Assembly: GCA_946406115.1 (NCBI GenBank)
Contig: OX291561.1
Location: 3,154,273 to 3,218,272 of the forward strand
Source of the DNA: Apoda limacodes
Taxonomy: Eukaryota > Arthropoda > Insecta > Lepidoptera > Limacodidae
DNA: 64,000 nt
Direction of reading: 5' to 3'
Of the stretch, positions 1 to 11,000 are shown piece after piece. Under the pieces are notes generated by a model that was given only the letters and a program-made list of their open reading frames with translations, did no database searches and had not been told where the DNA came from. Made by a program: the position numbers and the translations under genes. How positions within the stretch are numbered: position 1 is the first letter of the stretch; each line of letters starts with the position of its first letter.

Positions 1-944
1 TTCGCGAAAGAACACTTAACGATTTTTCAATTCGAATTACTTTAATAAAAATGTAATTAGAATTGATTAATTACGATTATCATTTTAATAGTTAATTAAT
101 TAGATCGGTATGCGTGAGAGTGTTGAGTTCGCGTAACTGCCTATTGTTTTTGTTGTGAGGTCAATGAGCTACCGTCACATGGGCGTAAGAATAAAAAATT
201 TATTCACTGTTCATTACTTTTCTGTATAATATTAATGCATAATAGTTCTTGTAGTAACGAAACGGCCAAGCCACATATTTTTACTAAGGTGTAAAGTTTG
301 TGAAGTTAGAGCTTTTAGAGTTGGAAGCTTGGCTCTACATGAGATCTGATAACTTTTTGACAGTGCGAGCCTCGTCTTGGCAACATTTTACATGAAAATG
401 CTCTTGGTGGGATATGGTATTAGCCTAACTTGTGTTTTTGGCAACTTATATTTTTATATTGGTTAGAAAATTGTTCTTAATATGGATCCCAGTTTTTTCT
501 GACGCCAGACAAGTGTCATTTAGTAATTAAATTTTGAAAAATAAAAAAAGAGAACGGACCTGACACTGAACCTCATTTTAAATAGAGTAAATCAAATAGT
601 ACAATGTTCACCGAGGGAGGGATGAAACTTACCGAACAAACGAAGGTAGCCCTAATACAGATGAGTTAGAAATTGCATTTCCTTTTGAGTGATCTTAATA
701 ATGCACCTGCAAGAAATATAAAACACAAATTCTTCAACTAAAGTTTTTATTATAAGTAGCTAATCAGGTAAAGAAAAAGCGAGTGATTTTATCCACTCTT
801 ATATTAACGTGACCGTAATGACTATAACGTACATGCACGAGCATGGCTTTCAAAAAGTAGGAAGGTATTTTCCGAGCAACTGTAGTATAAACTTAATATT
901 ATTTGATGGTCTTGTGATAAGAAAATATATTTGGTATCTTTCAG
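1..944 (+). other. 3' part of the last intron of the upstream acid phosphatase gene
   Basis: AT-rich DNA with no exon-like open frame. It ends in a pyrimidine-rich acceptor (tttcag, 939-944) directly before the terminal exon at 945. I searched it for the preceding phosphatase exon (the one carrying the catalytic His-Asp) and did not find it, so this intron is at least 944 bp and the rest of the gene lies outside the window. Confidence 0.7.
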
Positions 945-1130
945 CCCGTGTTCCTGGTCTCTCCTGAAGAAAAAGAACAATATCTTAGAATCGAGGGTTG
1001 TGATGGCGTATTGTGTGGCTTTGATAAGTTCAAGGAAATCACCTCGAGGTATCTATTGAGTGAAGATGAATGGCGAAAACTTTGTAATTTTGACGAAAAT
1101 GGACCCATTGATACTTCTGCTGTAGATTGA
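945..1130 (+). CDS. Histidine acid phosphatase (venom acid phosphatase-like), terminal exon of upstream paralogue
   Basis: Partial gene: only the last coding exon is in the window. It encodes 61 residues and a TGA stop. It begins right after a tttcag acceptor at phase 0, exactly like the terminal exon of the complete gene downstream (29308-29493), and has the same length (186 nt). Aligned without gaps, 25 of 61 residues are identical, including the QYL-I-GC start, the second Cys five residues later, the KF--IT core, the YLLSE-EWR block and a third Cys. In this family the C-terminal segment carries disulphide cysteines and packs against the alpha/beta core; the catalytic residues lie in earlier exons. 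The product would be a secreted or lysosomal phosphomonoesterase. A polyadenylation signal follows 10 nt after the stop. The 790-bp gap to the next start codon indicates a tight tandem array. Confidence 0.88.
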   Translation, partial: PVFLVSPEEKEQYLRIEGCDGVLCGFDKFKEITSRYLLSEDEWRKLCNFDENGPIDTSAVD

Positions 1131-1140
1131 GAACCTCCAC

Positions 1141-1146
1141 AATAAA
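1141..1146 (+). terminator. Polyadenylation signal AATAAA for the upstream phosphatase
   Basis: A canonical AATAAA begins 10 nt after the TGA at 1128-1130, implying a very short 3' UTR. A second AATAAA at 1235-1240 would give a UTR of about 125 nt. RNA ends would decide between them. Confidence 0.5.
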
Positions 1147-1920
1147 TCCATTAAATAACTTCTATTTTTTTGTTCTCTAGTAAAATTAATATATAATTGC
1201 TAACAATTATAGTTTCATTGTGGGTCTGCACCAAAATAAAAAAGAAAACGTGTTGAAAAATAGTGTTGCCATATCAGGTATGTGTACCTATATGTAGATT
1301 ATTTTGGCAATTTTAAGCTTTTCATAAATAATTGGCAAAGTTATAAAATTTTTGTTCTAACCCTGAAAGTTAAAAAACAAATTCGTTGACATATCCGCTA
1401 TTGTTTTAGGCCCACAACCCTTTCTGTCTTGCATGCGCTCTCTGTCTCGAGAAATTGTGGGATACACAGTAAAACGTAGGTAAGGAATTTTGATAAGACT
1501 TTAAGATGTATGATAAACTAGCGGACCTGACAGATAATGTCCAACCATGACATTTGACATGCATTATTGACATGTCGAAAAAACAATCATAAAAAAATAA
1601 TTCAACAATAATAAAAAAAATCCTTAAACCCGATCGCAACGGCTCTTACCCAATCCAAACCAGTAACACATAAATTTAAACATAGACAATAAATTTTATT
1701 AAAATTCGTCAAAAAATAATCTTAGAACCCGATTGCAAAAATTAGAATATGCAATGATGCAGTTTTAGCAACACGTTGAAACGACCGAAAGTACAAAGTA
1801 GGAGATCGGCTTTGTCATCATATTCCTCCACGCGCTAAGTTAAACAATACGTGTTTTAAGTTGTAAACGTATTATGTAACATAAAATAAAATGACCTTTA
1901 GATCTTTTGTAGCAACAAAA
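1147..1920. other. Intergenic region and presumed promoter of the downstream phosphatase
   Basis: About 790 bp separate the stop of one phosphatase from the start codon of the next, so the promoter of the complete gene should be here. A TATAAAA lies near 1341-1347, but it is far from the start codon and the region is AT-rich, so I do not assign it. The ATG at 1921 is preceded by AACAAAA, a favourable insect start context. I see no transposon signature. Confidence 0.4.
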
Positions 1921-2022
1921 ATGTCAAAGCTATCAAATATATTTTTATTGTTAGTAATTTGCTACGAGACATGTATGTGTGCTTCACTTGGCGACCATTC
2001 TGAGCTGAAGTTAGCGTTCTTG
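1921..2022 (+). CDS. Acid phosphatase exon 1: signal peptide and first core strand
   Basis: Thirty-four codons from ATG to a gtgagt donor at phase 0. A hydrophobic run (residues 7-13) suits a signal peptide, with plausible cleavage after Ala21. The exon ends ...ELKLAFL, which joins directly to VHRHGERTP of exon 2; a hydrophobic strand running into the RHG loop is the expected family arrangement. ATG 1921 is the first Met and sits in a good context. The partner exon is 20.7 kb away, so a transcript is needed to prove the junction. Confidence 0.8.
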
Positions 2023-5000
2023 GTGAGTACTATTTGTTTTTTTAAATTTAATAAATAAAAACCTAAAAAGGTTTGAAAATCGAAATTTTTACACGTAATG
2101 AATAATTTTTTAGGACGTTGTCTGTGTTTAATTACTGTTATTTAGATTTTTTTAAATAAGTAAGTAGATAGACTTTTCACTTAATCAATAAAATATCAGC
2201 CAAGAGCGATTTTATGTAACTTTGATGCAATCCCTATTAAATAATATACAATCTATATACATAAAAGGCACTGACCTGACTGACCCATCACCGCCCAGCC
2301 CTTACCGCTTAGGAGGTCTTTAAAGTTAGCATACCATTTTTAGTCAAATGCAAAACAAAGTATATCAAAATTTTCCGCTATTTATCCGTTATATGAAAAA
2401 CAATTGCCGTTGACCTATTTTTTGAATTAGCCAGTGTAGGCTAACTTTACTCTAAGTTAGCTGACCACCTATGTGATATTCAAAATGTGATATGCAGGGG
2501 TGATACGGACCTGCCAAGTGGCTAAGTTAGCTGACCATCTATGTGATATGCAAAATGTGATATGCAAGGGTGATACGGACCTGCCAAGTGGCTAAGAATT
2601 TGCGGTTTTTTATCCATCGTTCATACGCAATGTTCAAAAATTCGATTTTAAGCTAGTTTTTAAAAAAGGAAGTTAGCACCTACGCGAAATGAAATATGCA
2701 AGGGATATAGGGCCCTGAAAAGTGGCTGAGAATTTGCTTTTTTAAAAAACCAGCTTAACTGCAAAGTTTTTAACATAAGGTTTGACCAACGGATAAAAAT
2801 TACCCTTGCTTATCACATTTTACACAGGTGGCCGGCTTACTTCCCTCGAAGTTACGATAGTATGGGTAAGGTTTAGTGGGATTGGGAAATATTATTTTCA
2901 CAGCCAAATTTACACAAAATTTGGTATTAATGCTTTCCATCACAATTAATAGCATAGGTTATATAGCGTTTTTTTACAAACTAAACCAATGTAGGGTTGG
3001 AATGGTGGCAAAGTTTTTATGGGAACAATATGTTTTTTAGAAAATTAACTTGAAACTAGGTATAAATGCTGTTCAATGCAGGTAACGGAACTACTATTGC
3101 AGGGGTTTTAAAAATTCAACCCCTGAGGGAAAGAAAATGGGTGGCGAATTTAGTGTTCAGTCCTTATTAGAACGTGTTTGTTATCGCTGGCAGTGTAGGT
3201 ATTGAACAGCGTCCACCAGGCACCTCGCTGCTCAGACTGAAACTGGTTGGCATTGTAGTGCGACAGAACGCTGGTCGTTTTGGCTTGTGGCCTGCGTAAT
3301 TAATTAAGTACTAAATAACACCTTAAATATAATTATTTTTACCTTAATATTCGTCAAGTCATGAATTTAATGAGTGAATCTTAGTGGTTTGCGGAAGAGG
3401 TGACATACTAAGTCTTATTACCTAGTATGCTCAGTTTTATAACTGTCTACTTGCATTCCTCCATCCGATATACTAGCGATTAAGACACGGCCATGTATGT
3501 CCCATACGCATTTCAGTTCCTTGACATTAGGACAATACTTACAACCTCGGCATTTAATGTTATACCTACTTAACGTTGCCACGGTAAGTGAACATTTAAA
3601 TTTATTATAATACAAAACTGGTAGCAGAGCGTAATCAAATTACCGTGGCAACTGGTAACTTGTAGGTAGTGAATTTAATAGTAAAATTGCTCATTTGTTT
3701 GGTTACGTAAGTAATTGTCGCGGTGAAATTTGCCGTAATCATATATATTTGATTAATAAGTATAAATTTTGTATGACCGATAGGGCCCAAGCCCTTTTAG
3801 CTGGCTCCGATTCGCTCGAAGCTAGAATGCAGGCACTAAGTGAGGCCTTCCAGCAACTCCTGGAGGCGGGCATAGAACAGGACGAAAAGGCTCGGGTGGA
3901 GGAAGACTTCCTGAGGCTCAGGCTTGATGAGTAGACTCCCACCCCCTCCGCGATCCCCGCCCGCGTTAATGGAACGTCGACGTATCACTGTTGCAGTAGA
4001 TCAACTGCCCCTTAATTCCTGTTCATACGACTAGCGTACGGACCACGAGGTTAAAGGCTAGGAGAAACGTAGCTCAACAGAGGCATCTGCGTTTTGTTTG
4101 TTTGGGCCGTGCTCACGGGAAGAGACAATGTGACCACAATCTTAGGTGCGCTCGCTGTGGTGGTCAACATCACAGTCTATTATGCTTTTTCGGGGACTCC
4201 GCAGTCCGAGGGACAATCCGCAGGTAAGAGTTTACTCCCTTAGATGGAGGCGGTAAGCACTGCTGTTATTCCCGATTTGTTCCAGTCATCAGGCCCTACG
4301 GCCGGGGGTTGCTCACCCACTCAGGCATCCAGGAAGAGTGGAAACAGTGTTGTATTTGCGAGTACCAACGCTGGGCGGAGTTGAGGCCCGAGGCGGAACA
4401 ATCTGTCACCGCCGTTGGCGGAGTATCCAAGACTGGAGAGTTGTCCTCCTTACTTCCACCCTCAACTCTTTGCCCACAACTATTATGCTCATGCATTCAT
4501 GAGAAGAACTGGCAACCCTTGTCTTAAACTAGTATTCCTTTCCGGGTTTCCTACAAATTGAGAATTGAGTCGTAATAATCCTTTCCTTTGTTGACTAAGC
4601 TCCACTGCTCCACCTCTCACTGCTTCCCCCTCCATGACAGTCCTCTTACCCATAGCTCGGGTTCTTGTTGATTCCGCTCAGGGTGAGAATGTTTCAATAC
4701 GTGCGATTTTAGATTCGAGATCTCAGGGGTGTAAAGTCTGGGAGTGGTTGGCAGAGCAGTTGCGTTTAAAAATTAACCAATGGCGGACTCTGTCAAAGTC
4801 AAAGTCAAAAATTTTATTCAAATTAGGATTTACAAACACTTTTGAATCGTCAAAGTTATGAAATATTGTTTTTGCAGTGTCGACATCGGTCAATTTTCTT
4901 ATTTTCTCGATCGAATACACAGCAGAGCTAAGTTTTTTGGCTAGGTTATGAATATAAGGACCCCATTGAAGTTTGGAGTCCAGCGTTATGCCAAGAAAGA

Positions 5001-8000
5001 CTTCTGACTTAATATTTGCTCGCCAATTAATATTAATAAGTGTTTGGATCTAACTAACATTTGGTAATGTAAATTAACCACTTTTGGTTTTTTTCTCATT
5101 AAGTAACAAATTATTAGCGTTTAACCAATTTACAAGTTTAGAAAGGGCATTATTTAATTCATCAAAACATGTCTGTCGTCTCTTAACTATAAAAAGTAAT
5201 GAGGTGTCATCAGCAATTAAAACAATGTTATGGTTTTTTACATGATATGGGAGATCATTAATGTAAATAAGAAATAAAAAATTACCTAAACTTGAGCCCT
5301 GAGGGACTCCCATAGTAACTGCTGATCCCGGAGATCTTTCACCGTTGAAATCTTTTCTCTGTACTCTGCTACTCATGTAGGATTTTGACCTCCTACATGT
5401 CGACAGCTTTGCCTCTAATACCATAGTTTTGTAGCTTCCTAATGAGATTTTCATGTTGGACACAGTCAAATGCCTTAAATCACAAAACACTCCAAGAGCA
5501 TCATGCGAATCCTCACAGGCATTAAATATATTCTTAATAGTGTCACTCCTGTTTCGGTTTTGGTACGGCCTTTCATAAAGTTTTGTACTAAGTAGGTCAT
5601 TAATACAGAAATAGCTTAACATTTGACAACGTATAATTTTTTCAAAAACTTTACTGAGTACAGGTAGTATTGAAATAGGCCGAAAAATATTAGGATCTGC
5701 TGAACTACCTGATTAAAAAAGAGATTAAGCTTTGCTAAGTTTCATCCCATCAGGAAACACACCGCTATCAACACAACTATTAAAAATTATGGCTAAGGGT
5801 TGTGCTATAACATGAAGTATTGAGTTAATAGTTTTTACAGAGGGTCCCCAAAGGTCTGTGGTGGTTTTTATTTCTAATGTTTTAAATGTATTTATGATAT
5901 CCGTAGGACTGATGTTTCTAAATACAAAGGGAACTTTACATTCAGGAAAATTAGTTTTTATTAATTTTTATCCTAAAATTGGACATCAGTTAAGGTGTTC
6001 AGTTGTTTTGAATGGAATATTGCTAAAAAAAGTTTCGAAGGCAGCTGCTACCTCAGAATTTGTTTTTAAACTAGAATCATCAACAATCAACTCAAAGTAC
6101 TGACAAGAATTCCTAGCTTTACCAGTTTCATTATTTATTATGTTCCACATAGTTTTTATTTTATTTGTTGAATTTTATATTTTATGTCTGAGGTAAATTG
6201 ATTTCGCAACAAGATGGACTTTTTTTAAGGTTTTTGAGTATTTTTTTAAGCATTCTCAAAATATTTGGCTATTATTATATGTTCTTTCTTTATATAATTC
6301 ATTCAGTTTGCGCCTACTTTTATAAATACCTGGGGTAGCCCAGTCACTAAAACGAAAGCGACTGGAAATAAGTTTCTTTTTTTGCAGTAAATATTTTATT
6401 ATACTCTGTAGTAATAGTGTCAAGAACAGTATTGTACATATCATTTGGGTTGCCATTATAAAGTAAATCTGGAATCTATATTTAAATGATTTAATCCGTT
6501 TAGTTTTTTTTTTATACCACTAAGGTGGCTAACAAGTCGCCTGATGGTGCCTACCGTAGCCTATGGACGCTTGCAACACCAGGGGTATCACTTGCGCGTT
6601 GCCGACTCTTCAGAAATCTAATAACTTTTTTCTTGAAGAACTCCATACTGTAGTCCTTGCAGAAAACCTTGGCAGGGAGCTCATTCCACAATTTAAGCGT
6701 TTGCGGGAGGAAGTTTCTCTAAAACCGCACTGTACGCGACCATTTAGGTTCTTAAATGTTTAATTTCCTTTTAAGTAATACTATTCTTTCTTTCTAAAAC
6801 CTCTAACTATCCACAATGATCTGACTCTAGATTGATTATAATTGATTTTTGGATTGGTTTTATGTCAGTACAGTCAATATATTGTCGATGCAAGTGGCAC
6901 TAGATACAGCAATTCTAGTTGGTTAACAAAACAAATTATTTTAATTAACGGACCGAAATAATGTAAGCAATCTCGTGCTTAATGAGCTATTTTCTAAAAT
7001 GTTTAAATTAAAGTCTCCACAAACAATGATTTATTTCTTGAAATTGCTGATTTTGTTCAGCACTTCCATAACTAATTCAAATTTATCGCACATTGTACAA
7101 GGCGGCTTGTATACACTCACAACAATGAGATGCTCAACTTCTATACAAGACAGCTCGGCAGTTCGCTCAACTGAGAGGCTCACAATGTCTTTACTAACTT
7201 ATTAACTAAAATTAAAGAGACACCATGGATTGCATTTACTCGGCTGAACGAACTTTCCACCTGGAGATTTGTGAAATTGATCATTAACTAATGGCTGCGT
7301 AGACAGTGTTCAGTGATACATAAAATGTTAATCTTTTGGCAGTTTATGAACAATTCAATTTCTAGTTCTTTTCGAGACATTCCTTGTATATTCTGATGCA
7401 CCAGGAATAATGGAATATTATTTTTAGTATGACAAAGATTATTTTGTTGTTTCTGTTTGCATAAAACTTGAATAGAAATAGATTGCTTAATATAATCATT
7501 ATTAATGTTGGAATTATATAAATTGCCAAAGTGGTCCTTTACTGTCTGAAAATTTCATTTAAATTATTACATGTCAAATGATTATACTGCTCAATAAAAG
7601 CAGGTTGTTTTGCCAAATTATTGGTTGTGTTATAAATATAAAATGATAACGATGCTAACACTCTGGTACAATGTTGTATAAGAAAATATTTCAGTCTTGT
7701 CCTTATATAATTATGTCTAAAAATACTGTTAGTATTGCTATACTGATACTATTGCTAGACATAGTATGCAAAGCTAAATTTAACTCACACGTAAGGTTGT
7801 TTTCCTCCTGTGGCAAACCCTTACAATAGGGAAACGTAAACATTACATTTATTTTTTCTTTAAGTGCGCTTATACTATTATAATACTGTCTTAATTCACT
7901 TTTATTTACATTACCCCTGTTACCGATAAATATTACTAATGTAGAGGATATCAGAGGTACCGGTAGGGTTGTTAAATTGTGTCAAACCTGTTAGGACACG

Positions 8001-11000
8001 TTAAACTTACTATTTCTGCGTTCTACTCCACCTATCCGCGTTTTATTAAACAGCTATTTTGTTCAAGAACATTCTCGGCAACCACTCACAGGTCAGTTTT
8101 CCTGCAGAGGCAGTTTCGTTAACTTTAGGATTGTTTTTGGCTGATCCTGACTTTCATTTGATGGCGCCGATAGGTTTGTTGTTGGGTGCCGACGTCATTG
8201 GTTTGCTATCAGTTGGATCTACAACCTTAATTCATTCAAGTGGTTTAGTTGTTGTCCCTACTGACCTTGGGAACATTATAATGGGCCCAGCACACCCTGT
8301 CCTCGTTTACCCGATCCAGCTTTGTGCTTAGGTATCTCCCTCGCTGAAGCTGTTTATCGAATTCGGGAAGTGGAAGAGCCACCTACTGCATCTCGTCTGA
8401 ATTCTGACGACTCGGAGTGTGAGTCATAATTTTTAAATAATACAGGTCGTCTTTAGTTTCGTCAACTAAAGACAAAATTGCCATAACTCCCCAGCTGTTC
8501 TTCAAGGTTTGTCCGAAGAGCATCATCAGAACCCACACACCTTCGCTAATCCAGACAATCCAGATGCCATAGCAGTTTTGGGTATCCAGTACTCTCCAGC
8601 TTAAGACGTTTACGTACCGCGTATAAGACCTCACGAACGCCAGAGCGTGGACCAAACGTACGGTTATGGTTGCGCGGATATTCCATCCAAATGGCTAAGT
8701 GTCTTCTGTAGTGTTCTGAGCGACTTCCAGAAGCTCTGGCTGGCAAAAGTGACTTGGGACACGCCTCTCATTGGGGATTTATTATCCAGTTGGCTGCGGT
8801 TTGTTTCCTCTCTGCCAGAAGACGAACGAACGAAATTTGAGAAGGCCAATGTTGCCGCCTGGCAAATGTAGTGTCACCTTGCATGCCTAAAAGTTGGGAT
8901 ATGCTGCCGTGGTCTATCTTAAGGCAGTAGACCTTCAGGAATTCGAATCGGTGAGTCTAGTAATGGCGAAGAGCAAAGTTGCACCTATTCGCTCCCGAAT
9001 TACCACTCCGAAGCTCGAATTGTGCGGAGCAACCTTGTTAGCTCGTCTTTTTTCGCACCTCCTCACCACATTGGGTGCAAGTATGGATATTATAGGGGTC
9101 TATGCATTGAACGATAGTCAGATCGTGTTGGGCAGGTTACAGGTTTCCGTCCATGCTCGGGAAGTTTTTGTGGCAAATCGTGCCTTCCAAATACGTGCGT
9201 CTTGTGACTCAATAATGTAGACGCTGGATGGTCTGATGAACCCTTTGGACTGCGTTTCACGCGGCTGCTTTGCCTCCATACTGCTAGATTATCCTTTATG
9301 GTGGTTGCCCTTTTGGTTGGTGGAGCAAGAGCCTTATTGGCCAAAAGAAGTAAAGTGTATTGTGGATCCCTTGCCTGGGATATGCGTGTTGTCTATTGAA
9401 ATCGGGGTTGAGCGAAATAAGGATTCCCTCTTGTATCGGTTTGACTCCCTTAAAAGACTTCTCGGTGTAACTGGGTAGAGTAAGCGTTTTATCCACAACA
9501 GTCGAAATTCGACCAAACCAAAATCTGGCCTGGTTCTATCCCCAGGGAACGACAGCAGGCTCTCTTTTTTTGAATTCGGTCAGTTAAGCTTGAGCATTTC
9601 CAGTCTGTTTTCACGACCTTAAGAGACGGTCGATCAAAGTTAAAAGGTGCATTGCTCGATTGAATCCGCTTGTAGACGAACAAGGCTTGCTTTGTTTTGG
9701 TGGTAGACTTCGCAATGCCTTGCTTTCTTACGATTTAAGACATCCGCTGCTTCTTCCAAAACATGACGTGACATAGCTCATCATTCGTGACAGACATTTA
9801 AAATACTCCCACGCAGGACTAGGTGCGATGATGGCCTTTTTGCAGCGAGTTTGGATTTTGTTAGCGTGAAGAACCATTCATGGTGTATTGTTCAAATGTA
9901 TTGCTTGCTATCGGCTGTTTAGAAGTTATGTGAAAAAGATGAGTACGGAAAGATAATTTTTACTACCCGTTGCCCGTAGGAATGAAGCATTTTCCCGGGG
10001 TAAAAAGTAGCCTATGTTCATCAGGGATAATGTCGGCTTCTAATGGTAAAAGAATCTTTAAAATCAGTCCAGTAGTTTCGGAGACTATTCAATACAAACA
10101 AACAAACAATCAAATCTTTCCTCTTTATAATATTAGTGTAGATTTTTACCTTAATATTCATCAAGTCATGCATTTAATGAGTGAATCTTAGTGGTTTGCG
10201 GAAGAGGTGACGTACTAAGTCTTATTACCTTCTTTGGTTAGTTTTATTACTGTGTACTTGCATTTCTCCATCCTTTATACTAGCGATTGAGACACGGCCG
10301 TGTATATCCCATAGGCATTTCAGTTCCTTGACATTAGGACAATACTTACAACCTCGGCATTTAATATGATACCTACTCAACGTTGCCACGGTAAGTAAAC
10401 ATTGATATAAGAAATATTATTTTTAATATAAAAATTACTTTTAACTTTGTATACATTTTCTTCAACACTATTTATGAATTAGTGTTTCAGTGTTTTGCAA
10501 AGGAGAAGGTGACATTTGAGATCGGATTTTTGGAAATTTTTCCTCAAAGGGGTAAAAACGGTGGACAACATTTGGGGGAAAATAATAAATTTATGGTGAA
10601 CGTATTTTGGGTACCACATAAAAACTTACCATATTTCTCAGTCAATGTGGTTTTAATAGTTTTTTACAAGTATAACAAAAGTATCTTTGCATATTTTTAG
10701 AAGTTGGCAATAAAATGATATAGATATCTCAAAATGATCAAAACATACATTATATTAAAGACAACCTATATGGCCTGGTTATATGGGTTTAACTTCTAAC
10801 AGCCTTTCGAAGAGAATAGCAAAAACGAAATTACATTTTTTTTCTTCTATTTGTTTGACGTAACATATAAAAATAAATATTAAAAAAAATATAAGTATTG
10901 GTAAATTTGTCTTTAATTGTCGTACTCTTATCTTTATGTACTCTCGTACTCTAATTTCTATACAAAACTCAAGGAAAAGTACCTTGAATAATACTAGTTT

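Larger units (their letters stand above)
4793..7960 (-). mobile_element. LINE (Jockey/CR1-like superfamily) inserted antisense in BEL/Pao
   Basis: On the minus strand the order is an ORF1-like stretch (about 7930-7750), AP endonuclease (7205-6960), the connector (6460-6100) and reverse transcriptase (about 5990-5074). The 3' end at 4793 is marked by short CAAAGT-type repeats (gtcaaagtcaaagtcaaa on the + strand). It interrupts the Pao protease, so it is younger than the Pao copy. Stops and frameshifts show it is dead. Clade assignment is tentative. Confidence 0.7.
3332..10403 (+). mobile_element. BEL/Pao LTR retrotransposon, degenerate, with a nested LINE
   Basis: Order along the + strand: LTR, primer-binding site, gag start (3773), CCHC knuckles (about 4090-4190), aspartic protease start (4634-4792), an antisense LINE insertion (about 4793-7960), protease end (8059-8340), a remnant of RT (before 8860), RNase H-type region (8894-9220), integrase zinc-binding region (up to about 9945), an RTE tail, LTR. 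Stop codons, frameshifts and deletions (most of gag, the RT catalytic core, the integrase core) make it non-functional. It is collinear with the host gene. Confidence 0.8.

Noticed and set aside
1406..1639. 77-codon minus-strand open frame between the two phosphatases
   Set aside because: No motif, and it lies in the presumed promoter and 3' flank; composition explains it.
5074..5622. 182-codon open frame as a possible host gene
   Set aside because: It carries reverse transcriptase motifs (PQG, ADDTS) and lies within a decayed LINE with stops on both sides, so it is a transposon relic.
8059..8331. 90-codon open frame with hydrophobic character as a membrane protein
   Set aside because: Its LADPDFHLMAPIGLLLGADV segment identifies it as the second half of a Pao protease interrupted by a LINE.
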